Shown piece after piece: positions 25,968 to 34,222 of a stretch of 38,959 bases of DNA. Numbering within the stretch: position 1 is the first letter of the stretch; the number at the start of each line of letters is the position of its first letter. Position numbers and translations under genes: made by a program. This DNA is from J134 sp964484045 (lineage in GTDB: Bacteria > Pseudomonadota > Alphaproteobacteria > Sphingomonadales > Rhodothalassiaceae): the NCBI GenBank assembly GCA_964484045.1, contig CAZAEP010000002.1, positions 1 through 38,959 on the forward strand, given 5' to 3'. Under the pieces are notes generated by a model. It saw only the letters and a list, made by a program, of their open reading frames with translations, ran no database searches and was not told where the DNA came from.

Positions 25968-27018
25968 CGTCGCTTCCCGCCTCGGCAAGTGCCGCCTTGC
26001 GGCTCAACATCACCCAGTCCTTCAGCAATTGCGCCGCGCGTCCGCTGTCGATCGCTCTTGCTGCCATGGCCGCCCCTTCTTCAAGGTCGGATACACGGTC
26101 TCCGACGACGAGTGCGGCGGCGGCGTTGAGAAGGACGATGTCGCGATAGGCGCCGCGGGCACCGGCCAGCAGCTCCCGCAAGGCGGCGGCGTTCTCTTCC
26201 GCACTGCCGCCGCGAATGGCGGCGAGCGGATGACGTGAAAGCCCGGCGGTCTCGGGGCTGACGACGAAACGTCTGAGGACTCCGCCTTCACAGGCCACGA
26301 CGTCGGTCTCCTGCGCGATGCTGATCTCGTCGACGCCGTCGCGGCCATGCACCACCCACACCCGCTCCGAGCCGAGCGCCTTCAGGGTCTCGGCAAAGGG
26401 CGCGAGCCACGCCGGATCATAGACGCCCACCACCTGTCGTCGGGCCCCTGCCGGATTGGCGAGCGGCCCCAGCATGTTGAAGATCGTGCGGATGGCGAGC
26501 ATGCGCCGCACCGGCATCACATGACGCACCGCATTATGATGTCGCGACGCCAGCAGAAAGCAGATGCCGAGCCCGTCAAGGCAGGCCTGGGACTGTTCCT
26601 TCGGCAGATCGATGACGACGCCGAGGGCCTCGAGCACGTCGGCCGAACCGGACCGCGAGGACACGGCGCGATTGCCGTGTTTCGCCACCGGCACGCCGCA
26701 GGCGGCGACGACGATCGCGGCCGCGGTCGAGACATTGAGCGTCGCATGGCCGTCGCCGCCGGTGCCGCAGGTGTCGACGGCGCCCGGCGGCGCAGTGATG
26801 CGGGCCGCCTTGGCGCGCAGGACGTCCGCTCCCCCGGTGAGTTCGGCGACGCTCTCGCCCTTGACACGAAGTCCCATCAGAAGTGCCGCGATTTCGGCAT
26901 CGCTGGCCTCGCCCTCCATGATGAGGGCAAAGGCCTCGCGCGCCTCCGCCCGGCTCAGATCGGTGCGCTCGGCGATCTTGTGCAGATAGGGACGCAAGGG
27001 AGAGGGGGCGTGGGACAT
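25960..27018 (-). CDS. trpD: Anthranilate phosphoribosyltransferase
   Basis: TrpD attaches phosphoribosyl pyrophosphate to anthranilate. The 352-residue protein shows the PRPP-binding loop GTGGD (85-89), then KHGNRAVSSRSGSAD (113-127) and NMLGPLANPA, all diagnostic. It is not fused to trpG. The start is ATG 27018, 5 bp after the trpG stop; an earlier in-frame start at 27048 would lie inside trpG. The C-terminus ends in three Asp residues encoded within the overlap with trpC. Confidence 0.98.
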   Translation of the reverse strand: MSHAPSPLRPYLHKIAERTDLSRAEAREAFALIMEGEASDAEIAALLMGLRVKGESVAELTGGADVLRAKAARITAPPGAVDTCGTGGDGHATLNVSTAAAIVVAACGVPVAKHGNRAVSSRSGSADVLEALGVVIDLPKEQSQACLDGLGICFLLASRHHNAVRHVMPVRRMLAIRTIFNMLGPLANPAGARRQVVGVYDPAWLAPFAETLKALGSERVWVVHGRDGVDEISIAQETDVVACEGGVLRRFVVSPETAGLSRHPLAAIRGGSAEENAAALRELLAGARGAYRDIVLLNAAAALVVGDRVSDLEEGAAMAARAIDSGRAAQLLKDWVMLSRKAALAEAGSDDD

Positions 27019-27023
27019 GGGAC

Positions 27024-27608
27024 TCAGGCCGCCGCCCGCGGGCTGCAAAGGGCGATGAAATTGCCGAGCAGGCGATGACCGTGCTCCGAGGCGATGCTCT
27101 CGGGGTGGAACTGCACCCCGTAGACGGGATGGTGGCGGTGGGCGAGGCCCATGATGAGACCGTCCGCGGTCTCGGCGGTGATGCGCAATGCGGCGGGCAG
27201 GCTTTCACGTTCGACGGTGAGGGAATGATAGCGCGTGGCGGAAAAGGGCGAGGGTAGACCCTCGAAGATGCCGCTGCCGTCATGGCGGATCGCGCTCACC
27301 TTGCCATGCATGACTTCGCGAGCGCGTACGATGCGGCCGCCGCAGACGGACGCGATCGCTTGGTGGCCTAGGCAGACGCCGAGGACGGGCAGACGTCCCA
27401 TCGCGGCCCGCACCAGCGGCTCGGTGATGCCCGAGTCTTCCGGCCGACCGGGGCCCGGCGAGATGATGAGGCCCCGTGCTCCCGCGCTCAGGATGCCTTC
27501 GACATCGACCGCGTCGTTCCGGTGGACCGTCACTTCGGCTCCGAGCTCTTCAAGATAATGGTACAAATTATAGGTGAAGCTGTCGTAGTTATCGATCAGA
27601 ATGAACAT
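27024..27608 (-). CDS. trpG: Anthranilate synthase component II (glutamine amidotransferase)
   Basis: TrpG supplies ammonia from glutamine to TrpE; in many bacteria the same subunit also serves para-aminobenzoate synthase. The 194-residue class I amidotransferase has the triad Cys79 (LGVCLGHQ), His168 and Glu170 (QFHPES), and begins ILIDNYDSFTYNL. The start is ATG 27608 with a weak ribosome binding site; 21 extra in-frame upstream residues are not conserved. It heads trpG-trpD-trpC-moaC-moeA. The 163-bp gap upstream contains an AT-rich patch (about 27691-27725), a likely promoter region, but no clear -35/-10 pair. No tryptophan-codon leader peptide is evident. Confidence 0.97.
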   Translation of the reverse strand: MFILIDNYDSFTYNLYHYLEELGAEVTVHRNDAVDVEGILSAGARGLIISPGPGRPEDSGITEPLVRAAMGRLPVLGVCLGHQAIASVCGGRIVRAREVMHGKVSAIRHDGSGIFEGLPSPFSATRYHSLTVERESLPAALRITAETADGLIMGLAHRHHPVYGVQFHPESIASEHGHRLLGNFIALCSPRAAA

Positions 27609-27771
27609 GGTGCATGTCTTTTGCAGCCGCAGGGCAGGGAGGGGACAAGGATGACGCAACCGCAGCGGCAACGAGGGCAGCGCAGTCGCTCGACAAGAAA
27701 GTTTTTACCAATCTTGAGCCTAATGGGCCAGTGTTTCGACACATTGCCGTTTCGCAAAAGATAGCCGCCGC

Positions 27772-28857
27772 ATGCCGCCAGCGCCACGCCGCACCAGCCG
27801 CCCCAATGACTTCGGTCGCCGAGCGCCGCGGGTCCATGTGCCGCGACGGCGCTATCGCCGGCGGCGTTCCGTGCTTCTGGCCCGTCTGGGCCGTCTCGGA
27901 CAGGCCTTTCTCGCTCTTCTCGTTCTTGTCGTCGTCCTCGGATTTCTGATGCGGCTGCTGGGGATCCTGCCCGGCGATGGGACGTCCCCGCGCGCCGCGG
28001 TACCCGCGGCACCTGCCGTCGTGGCGGTGAAGCCGCCGCCGGTCCACGAAAAACGACGGTCGGTCGCGGTCGCCCGAGTGGAGAAAAAGGCACGCCCGGC
28101 CAAGCCGGCCTGGCAGCGTTACGCGGCGGTGATGCCGTCGGCGCGCGGTCGGGCACGGGTGGTTATCGTCATCGACGATCTCGGGCTCGATCGGTCCGCA
28201 GTGCGCCGCCTTGCGGCGATACCGGGACCCCTGACACTCGCCTTCCTGCCCTATGCGCCGGAGGTCGCGGCGCAGGCCGCCATGATGCGCGCCGCCGGCC
28301 ACGAGCTTCTCGTGCATCTGCCGATGGAGCCCAAGGGTGGCGGCAGCGATCCCGGCCCGATGGTTCTCGCGGAACGACTGTCGCGCGCCGAGTTCGACCG
28401 TCGTCTCGAATGGAATCTGAGCCGATTCGAGGGCTATGTCGGGGTCAACAATCACATGGGAAGCCGCCTGACCGAGGATCCCCGCGCCATGCGGCGGGTC
28501 ATGCGCGCCTTGCGTGCCCGCGGCCTGCTCTTTCTCGATTCGCGCACCACAGCAGGCACCGTCGCCGAGCGCGAGGCGGTGGCGCTCGGCCTGCCCCATG
28601 CCGCGCGCGATGTCTTTCTCGACAACGAGCAGGATGCCGGGGCCGTGCGCACACAACTGGCAAGGCTCGAACGTCTGGCGAAGCGGCACGGGCAGGCCGT
28701 CGCCATCGGCCATCCCCACCGTGAAACCCTCGATGCAATCGGAAAGTGGATCCCGGCCGCGAAGCGGCACGGGCTGGTGCTCGTGCCCTTGAGCGCGGTC
28801 GTCGAGATGCCGCAACCGTCGCGCCTGTCGGCGACGGCGGCCGCGGGCCGCAACTGA
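27772..28857 (+). CDS. Divergent polysaccharide deacetylase family protein (YibQ/DUF610-like)
   Basis: This is a 361-residue protein with a very basic N-terminus (about 14 Arg in the first 40 residues), one membrane segment (about 44-64), and a Pro/Ala/Lys-rich linker. It then has a periplasmic domain from about residue 128. Conserved segments of the divergent deacetylase family are present: VVIVIDDLGLD (Asp135-Asp136), HLPMEP, GVNNHMGSRLTED, FLDNEQ and AIGHPH. The family shares the fold of NodB-type deacetylases, but its substrate is not established. The basic leader suggests an N-in/C-out anchor. It is transcribed against both flanking trp genes and separates trpG from trpE; only 5 bp lie between its stop and that of trpE. 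Confidence 0.88.
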   Translation: MPPAPRRTSRPNDFGRRAPRVHVPRRRYRRRRSVLLARLGRLGQAFLALLVLVVVLGFLMRLLGILPGDGTSPRAAVPAAPAVVAVKPPPVHEKRRSVAVARVEKKARPAKPAWQRYAAVMPSARGRARVVIVIDDLGLDRSAVRRLAAIPGPLTLAFLPYAPEVAAQAAMMRAAGHELLVHLPMEPKGGGSDPGPMVLAERLSRAEFDRRLEWNLSRFEGYVGVNNHMGSRLTEDPRAMRRVMRALRARGLLFLDSRTTAGTVAEREAVALGLPHAARDVFLDNEQDAGAVRTQLARLERLAKRHGQAVAIGHPHRETLDAIGKWIPAAKRHGLVLVPLSAVVEMPQPSRLSATAAAGRN

Positions 28858-28862
28858 CGACC

Positions 28863-30395
28863 CTATTCCTCAGCCCCCGGTGCGCGGTTGGCGGCAGCGA
28901 AGCGGACCGCTTCCTCGGCAGCGCGAAAGAGCGCCCGCGCCTTGTTCTCGCATTCGGTACATTCCCGCTCAGGGTCGCTGTCGGCGACGATCCCGGCGCC
29001 GGCATGGACGTGCATGCGCCCGGCCTTGAGAAGGGCGGTGCGCAGGACGATGCAGGTGTCCATCGAGCCGTCGGCGGCGAAATATCCGACCGCCCCGGCA
29101 TAGGGTCCGCGCCCTTCGCTCTCGAGCTCGTCGATGATTTCCATGGCGCGCACCTTGGGGGCACCGGAGACGGTGCCGGCGGGAAAGCCCGCGATCAGCG
29201 CATCGAGAGCGTCGTATCTCGCGGTATCAAGGCGACCGCTGACGTTCGAGACGATATGCATGACGTGCGAATAGCGCTCGATGACGTTGCGCTCGGTAAC
29301 GCGAACCGTACCGGGGACGCACACCCGGCCGACGTCGTTGCGCCCGAGATCGAGCAGCATCAGGTGCTCGGCGAGCTCCTTGGGGTCGGCGAGCAGATCG
29401 CGGGCGAGCGCCTCGTCCTCCTGCCTGTCGGCCCCGCGCGGGCGGGTGCCGGCGATGGGACGGACCGTGACCTCGCCGTCGCGCACCCGGACCAGAATCT
29501 CGGGCGAGGAGCCGACAAGGGCGAAGTCCTCGTAATTGAGAAAATAGAGAAAGGGCGAGGGGTTCAGGCGTCGCAGCGTCCGATAGAGCGCGAAGGGCGG
29601 CAGATCGAAGGGGCGCGAGAAGCGCTGCGCCAGAACGACCTGGAAGATATCGCCCGCCAGAATATGCTCCTTCGCCGCCTCGACCATCGTCGCATAGCGG
29701 TCGCGTTCCATGTGCGCGGTGATGCCGCCGCCCGCCGCGGGGCCCGCGGGGCCAAGGGACTCGTCGAGGGGCAGGGGGCGCGCGAGCGCTGCGACTGCGG
29801 CTTCAAGGCGCGCGACGGTCGTCTCGTAGGCCTCTTCGGCGGCACGGGCGGGATCGGGGCGCAGAGGCGCGACAAGGGTGATCCGGTCGCGGACGGCATC
29901 GAACACGGCGGTCACGGTCGGGCGCACGAAACAGGCGGTCGGCACGCCGTATGGATCGGGCCCGGGCGGGCCCAGTCGCTCCATCTGCCGCACCATGTCA
30001 TAGCCCATATAGCCGACGAGACCGGCGGCCATCGGCGGCAGACTTTCGGGCAGGTCGATGCGGGAGTCCGCAAGCAGACCGCGCAGGGCCGCAAGCGCCG
30101 GTGCTCCGCACGGCCGCCAGAGGGGCGACGCGCCGTCGCCGGGGCGGGCGAATTCCGCACGCTCGCCAAAGCAGCGCCACAGCAGGTCGGGCTGCATGCC
30201 GATGATCGTATAGCGCCCGCGGACGGCGCCGCCTTCGACCGATTCGAGAAGAAAGCTGCCCGGCGCCGCGGCGGCGAGCTTGAGATAGGCCGAGATCGGC
30301 GTCTCGAGATCGGCGACAAGGTGCGTATAGAGCACCTGCGACCGGCCCGCGCGATAGCTGTCCAGGGCCTCCCGCCGCGTCGGCAGGATGTTCAT
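28863..30395 (-). CDS. trpE: Anthranilate synthase component I
   Basis: TrpE converts chorismate to anthranilate using ammonia from TrpG. The 510-residue protein has an N-terminal domain (about 20-165) with LLES at 49-52, the element that binds inhibitory tryptophan in other TrpE proteins, so feedback inhibition is expected. The C-terminal chorismate-binding domain (about 230-490) contains DIFQVVLAQRFSRPF, PIAGTRPRG, AEHLMLLDLGRNDVGRV and FPAGTVSGAPKVRAMEII. The start is 3 bp downstream of the ppiD stop, so the two are likely cotranscribed. It is separated from trpG by an oppositely oriented gene. Confidence 0.98.
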   Translation of the reverse strand: MNILPTRREALDSYRAGRSQVLYTHLVADLETPISAYLKLAAAAPGSFLLESVEGGAVRGRYTIIGMQPDLLWRCFGERAEFARPGDGASPLWRPCGAPALAALRGLLADSRIDLPESLPPMAAGLVGYMGYDMVRQMERLGPPGPDPYGVPTACFVRPTVTAVFDAVRDRITLVAPLRPDPARAAEEAYETTVARLEAAVAALARPLPLDESLGPAGPAAGGGITAHMERDRYATMVEAAKEHILAGDIFQVVLAQRFSRPFDLPPFALYRTLRRLNPSPFLYFLNYEDFALVGSSPEILVRVRDGEVTVRPIAGTRPRGADRQEDEALARDLLADPKELAEHLMLLDLGRNDVGRVCVPGTVRVTERNVIERYSHVMHIVSNVSGRLDTARYDALDALIAGFPAGTVSGAPKVRAMEIIDELESEGRGPYAGAVGYFAADGSMDTCIVLRTALLKAGRMHVHAGAGIVADSDPERECTECENKARALFRAAEEAVRFAAANRAPGAEE

Positions 30396-30398
30396 CTT

Positions 30399-32315
30399 CT
30401 AGAAATTTCCCTGCGGATTGACGATCTGCTGGAAGCGGACATTGTTGATTTCCACTCCCATGGAGGCGAGAAGCGCGCGCTGATACTGCAGCAGGGCGTC
30501 GTTCACCATCGCCTGGCCGACTTCTTCCTTGAGCCTGGCATAGGCGCTCGGATCCTTCTCGGGCTCTCCGGGACGGACGGATTCGAGGCGAACCACGACA
30601 TAGCCCCCGCCCGTTGCCGCACGCTCGACGCCGACCGCGCCCGGCTTCTCGAGTTCAAACAGAAGGCGGGCGACGACGGGGGCGACCTTGCTCGTGCGGC
30701 CGATCTCTTCGCGCACCACGCCCCGCGCCTGCAGCACGGTGAGGCCGTACTCCCCGGCGACGGCATGCGGATCGTCGCCCTTGCGAATGCGCGCCGCGAT
30801 CTCGTCGGCGCGCTCGCCGGCGGCCTTGAGGCGGCGTTCCGACATGATATTCGCCCTGACCGCATCGACGACCTCTTCGAAAGGCCGCTGCTGGGGCGGG
30901 ATCTCGTCCGTCACGTCGAGAATGACGAAGCCGTTGTCCGGCGTCTCCTCGAGCGTCGGCGGCTCGTCGACGGCCATCGACCAGATCTGCCGGAGATGGT
31001 CGCGGACCGCTTGCGGTGCCTGCCCACCGTCCTTGAGGCGCCCGTCGCGGGTCACCGTCGCATGGACGAGGTCGAGCCCCATGGTCTCGGCGATTTCCTC
31101 GACACCGGCGCCGCGGGTCAGGGCGTCCTCCGCCTTGACCGAGAGATCGTAGATCGCGTCATAGGCCTTCTCGCGGGCGACCTCCTGGCGCAGGGTCGCG
31201 GCCACCTGCTCGAGCGTACGTTCGCGTGGCGGGGTGACCGCCTTGACGCGGAACACATGCCAACCGAAGACGCTCTGCACCGGCTCGCTCACCGTGCCTT
31301 CGGGCGTCGAGAACGCCACCTCGGCGACCCGTTTGTTGTAATCCTGTTCGAGATCGCTGCGGCTCTGGTCGCCGAGCGCCACCTCTTCCGGTTTGAAGTC
31401 GGTCATCTCCTTGACGACGGAAGAGAAATCCTCGCCCGCGCGCACCCGGGCAACGAAGCGCGCGGCCTTCTCCTTGTCATTGATGTCGAAGATGACCATG
31501 TCGAGGTCCCGAAGCTCGGGGACCTGATACTCGGCAAGACGCGCCTGATAGGCCGCCTCCAGTTCCTCCTTGCTCACCGCGTCGGGCCTGGCCACCCGAT
31601 CGGGAGCGATCTCGGCGAGCACGACCTTGCGATAGGGCGGCGTCATATAGCGGCTCTTGTCGACCTCGTAGGTGGCGCGCAATTCCGCCTCGGTGGGCTC
31701 GGGCACCGGTCCCACGTCGTCGGTGGAGATCGAGACGATGGTCGCCGCGCGGGCCTCGTGTCGATAGCGAAAGAGGGGCGCGGCCAGGGGATCGGGGACC
31801 GGCGGCGCCGCGAGGAGCGCGTCGACGAGCTGCTGGCGTACGAGGTCTCCCATGAGCTGCTTTTCGAATTCGGCCGGCGTCAGGCCGAGACGGCGCAATT
31901 GCGATTCGTATTCCCGGCGATCGAATTGCCCGTCAAGGCCTTGGAATGCCTCGAATTTCCGGAGTTCGTCCAGGACCTGCTTCACGCCCGCCCGGAGCCC
32001 GAGTCGACGCGCGTGGAGATCGAAGGCGAGCTGTCCGATCATCTGCTGCAGCACCTGTTGCGGCAGTCCGAGGGCAAGGGCCTGACTGCGGTCGATGGGC
32101 TGACCGATTTGAGCCTCGAGGCGTCGGATCTGACTGTCATAGGCACGCGAGAACTCGACATCCGAGATCTCGACATTGTCGACCTCGGCGACGGCGCGGG
32201 CGCCGGTGGCGCGGAAGAGATCGGGGATTCCCCAGAGCGCGAAACTGGCGATCAGGACGCCGAGTAGAAGAAGAACGGCCCAGGAGCTCAAGGCACTGCG
32301 AATCTGGCTTAGCAT
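30399..32315 (-). CDS. ppiD: Periplasmic folding chaperone PpiD (SurA_N/PpiC domains)
   Basis: PpiD is a membrane-anchored periplasmic chaperone near the SecYEG exit. The 638-residue protein starts MLSQIRSALSSW, with one transmembrane helix (about 12-31). A SurA-type N-terminal chaperone region follows (about 35-200), then a parvulin-like PpiC region (about 245-370, including FSSVVKEMTDF and SVFGWHVFRV), and a C-terminal chaperone lobe. Whether the parvulin domain is active cannot be judged from the motif alone. The start is ATG 32315; the in-frame TTG at 32339 has no better ribosome binding site. It is divergent from tpiA and 3 bp upstream of trpE. Confidence 0.93.
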   Translation of the reverse strand: MLSQIRSALSSWAVLLLLGVLIASFALWGIPDLFRATGARAVAEVDNVEISDVEFSRAYDSQIRRLEAQIGQPIDRSQALALGLPQQVLQQMIGQLAFDLHARRLGLRAGVKQVLDELRKFEAFQGLDGQFDRREYESQLRRLGLTPAEFEKQLMGDLVRQQLVDALLAAPPVPDPLAAPLFRYRHEARAATIVSISTDDVGPVPEPTEAELRATYEVDKSRYMTPPYRKVVLAEIAPDRVARPDAVSKEELEAAYQARLAEYQVPELRDLDMVIFDINDKEKAARFVARVRAGEDFSSVVKEMTDFKPEEVALGDQSRSDLEQDYNKRVAEVAFSTPEGTVSEPVQSVFGWHVFRVKAVTPPRERTLEQVAATLRQEVAREKAYDAIYDLSVKAEDALTRGAGVEEIAETMGLDLVHATVTRDGRLKDGGQAPQAVRDHLRQIWSMAVDEPPTLEETPDNGFVILDVTDEIPPQQRPFEEVVDAVRANIMSERRLKAAGERADEIAARIRKGDDPHAVAGEYGLTVLQARGVVREEIGRTSKVAPVVARLLFELEKPGAVGVERAATGGGYVVVRLESVRPGEPEKDPSAYARLKEEVGQAMVNDALLQYQRALLASMGVEINNVRFQQIVNPQGNF

Positions 32316-32345
32316 CGGCACCACACCGGTTGCGGTCAAGAAAGG

Positions 32346-32360
32346 CGGACGGGCCGTCCG
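32346..32360. repeat. Perfect inverted repeat upstream of ppiD
   Basis: CGGACGG (32346-32352) and CCGTCCG (32354-32360) form a perfect 7-bp inverted repeat with a one-base centre, 31 bp upstream of the ppiD start. It lies in the probable 5' untranslated region of ppiD, downstream of the divergent promoter zone. The tiny centre favours a protein-binding operator over an RNA hairpin, but no regulator can be named. Confidence 0.45.
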
Positions 32361-32382
32361 ACGCCGGAGCGAGAGACAGCAC

Positions 32383-32419
32383 TTGGCGACTCCTTATGGC
32401 CTTGCTACACCCGGCGCAA
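32383..32419. promoter_or_regulatory. Candidate overlapping divergent promoters for ppiD and tpiA
   Basis: On the plus strand TTGGCG (32383-32388), 17 bp, TACACC (32406-32411) faces tpiA. On the minus strand TTGCGC (32419-32414), 16 bp, ATAAGG (32397-32392) faces ppiD. All elements are imperfect, but the spacing fits on both strands in the only sizeable gap here (150 bp). A small hairpin, GAGGCC/GGCCTC (32427-32446), lies in the tpiA leader. Confidence 0.3.
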
Positions 32420-32465
32420 GGAGAAAGAGGCCGACTGCGCGGCCTCGGACCGGGAGATCCGCCCT

Positions 32466-33221
32466 ATGACCGGCTCAAGGCCACGCCCGTTCGTCGCCGG
32501 AAACTGGAAGATGAACGGCACCCGCGCCAGCCTCGCCGAGCTCGAGGCGCTCTGGGCGAGGCTCCGGCGCGAGCCGGCCTGCGATATTGCCATATGCCCG
32601 CCTTTCACGCTTCTTGCGCCGGCGATGGACTACACCGATCACCGCCGTTTCGTGATCGGGGCACAGGACTGCCATCCCGAGCCCGCCGGCGCGCACACGG
32701 GCGACATCGCAGCCGAAATGCTCGCCGATCTCGGTTGTCGCTGCGTCATCGTCGGCCATTCCGAACGCCGACAGGACCATGGCGAGAGCGACGCGCTCGT
32801 GCGCGCCAAGGCGGCGGCGGCGCATCGGGCCGGCATGATCGCCATCATCTGCGTCGGCGAGAGCGCCGCGGAGCGCGCCGCCGGAGAGGCGGTGGCGGTC
32901 GTAGAGCGTCAGCTCGAGGGCTCGCTGCCCGCAGACGCATCGCCGGAGGCGGTGACCATCGCCTATGAGCCGGTGTGGGCGATCGGCAGCGGCCGTACCC
33001 CGCGCCCGCAGGAAATCGCCGTCGTGCACCGCACAATTCGCGAGGCGCTCATGCGGCGCTTCGGCGAGGATGGTGAAATGATCCGCATCCTCTACGGCGG
33101 TTCGGTCAAGCCCGACAACGCGCGCACGCTGATGGCGGTGGAGAATGTCGATGGCGCCCTCGTCGGCGGTGCCAGCCTCAGGGCCGACGATTTCGACGCC
33201 ATCATCGAGGCGTACCGCTAG
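32466..33221 (+). CDS. tpiA: Triose-phosphate isomerase
   Basis: TpiA interconverts dihydroxyacetone phosphate and glyceraldehyde 3-phosphate. The 251-residue TIM barrel has Asn13 and Lys15 (AGNWKMNG), catalytic His98 (VGHSERR), catalytic Glu168 (AYEPVWAIGSG), the flexible loop, and YGGSVKPDN with VGGASL for phosphate binding. GGGAG lies upstream of the ATG. The gene stands alone: the next gene, pncC, is convergent and the two coding ends overlap by 20 bp (33202-33221). secG, a common downstream neighbour in proteobacteria, is absent. Confidence 0.98.
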   Translation: MTGSRPRPFVAGNWKMNGTRASLAELEALWARLRREPACDIAICPPFTLLAPAMDYTDHRRFVIGAQDCHPEPAGAHTGDIAAEMLADLGCRCVIVGHSERRQDHGESDALVRAKAAAAHRAGMIAIICVGESAAERAAGEAVAVVERQLEGSLPADASPEAVTIAYEPVWAIGSGRTPRPQEIAVVHRTIREALMRRFGEDGEMIRILYGGSVKPDNARTLMAVENVDGALVGGASLRADDFDAIIEAYR

Positions 33222-33708
33222 CCGCGAGCAGGAGGTCGAGAGCGGTTTCCACCGCCTTCAGGCGCACGCGACTGCGTCCGAGGTCGCCGAAGCGTTTCTC
33301 CACGGTCTCTGCCCCCGCGCCGCGCCGGGCGATCGCGAACCAGACCAGTCCGACGGGCTTTTCCGCGCTGCCGCCGCCGGGGCCGGCGATGCCGGTGACG
33401 GCGACGGAGAGGTCGGCGGCGCTGCGGTCGAGTGCGCCCTCGGCCATGGCCCGCGCGACGGCCGCCGAGACCGCTCCTTCCCGTGTGATGAGGTCGCGCG
33501 CAACCCCCAGAAGCCCGGTCTTTGCGGCATTGGAATAGGTGATGAAGCCGCGCTCGAAGACGTCGGATGCGCCGGCGATCTCGGTCAGCAGGGCGGCGAC
33601 GAGACCGCCGGTGCAGGATTCCGCGGTCGCGATTTTCACTCCGTGCGCGCGGCAATGGGCAAGCAAGGCGGTGGTTCGCACTGCCAGGGGCCCGGAAAAG
33701 AGGCTCAT
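33202..33708 (-). CDS. pncC: CinA C-terminal domain protein, probable nicotinamide-nucleotide amidase
   Basis: The 168-residue protein consists only of the CinA C-terminal domain, which in characterised bacterial members (PncC) deamidates nicotinamide mononucleotide to nicotinate mononucleotide in NAD recycling. The conserved motifs are TAESCTGGLVAALLT (about 28-42, with the nucleophilic Ser), FITYSNAAK, and VTGIAGPGGGS followed by KPVGLV. The N-terminal MoeA-like domain of full-length CinA is absent. It lies 34 bp after pgpA on the same strand. The 3' end overlaps tpiA by 20 bp. Confidence 0.93.
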   Translation of the reverse strand: MSLFSGPLAVRTTALLAHCRAHGVKIATAESCTGGLVAALLTEIAGASDVFERGFITYSNAAKTGLLGVARDLITREGAVSAAVARAMAEGALDRSAADLSVAVTGIAGPGGGSAEKPVGLVWFAIARRGAGAETVEKRFGDLGRSRVRLKAVETALDLLLAASGTPR

Positions 33709-33742
33709 CTCACGCTCTCGACTGCGTCATGCACGCCCGATC

Positions 33743-34222
33743 CTATCGCAGGAAGACAAAGAAATGGAGGAGGACCAGCAATGCCCCCGCGGGAATGGCG
33801 GCGACGAGATCATCGAGCATGGTGCCCAAGCCGCCCGGCACGGCGGCATCGAGACGACCGATCGGCCAGGGTTTCCAGATGTCGAAGAGGCGGAAGAGGA
33901 GGAAGGCGAGGAGATAGTCGAGAAGGGCGGGAAGTACGGCGTCGAAGAAGAGGAGCGGCAGGACCGTCGCCCACTGCCCGGCAAGCTCGTCGATGACGAT
34001 CTCGCTGCCGTCATGCCGGCCGCTCGTGCGCTCATGCTTCCCCGCGGCCCAGATCCCGATCACGGCGACCGCGAGCGTCGCGAGCGCGAACCCGACAGAT
34101 CCCAGCCAGTCGAGGAGCGCCGGCACCAGAAATATGGCGAGCAGCGAGCCCCAGCTTCCCGGTGCGAAGGGGATGCGCCCGAGACCGCCCAGCGTGGCAA
34201 GGGCCGTGGCCAGCCGGCTCAT
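33743..34222 (-). CDS. pgpA: Phosphatidylglycerophosphatase A
   Basis: PgpA dephosphorylates phosphatidylglycerol phosphate to phosphatidylglycerol in the inner membrane. The 159-residue protein has GRIPFAPGSWGSL (15-27), SEIVIDELAGQW with the metal-binding acidic pair, FRLFDIWKPWPI, and GLGTMLDDLVA, all family hallmarks, with three or four membrane helices. The start ATG overlaps the ispDF stop (ATGA, 34219-34222), so ispDF-pgpA-pncC probably forms one operon. Confidence 0.97.
   Translation of the reverse strand: MSRLATALATLGGLGRIPFAPGSWGSLLAIFLVPALLDWLGSVGFALATLAVAVIGIWAAGKHERTSGRHDGSEIVIDELAGQWATVLPLLFFDAVLPALLDYLLAFLLFRLFDIWKPWPIGRLDAAVPGGLGTMLDDLVAAIPAGALLVLLHFFVFLR

Noticed and set aside
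28746..32267. A 1173-codon plus-strand open frame antisense to trpE and ppiD.
   Set aside because: It shows the same GC-driven antisense effect. It spans two well-identified minus-strand genes and has compositional bias (Arg/His/Asp/Gly) without domain motifs.
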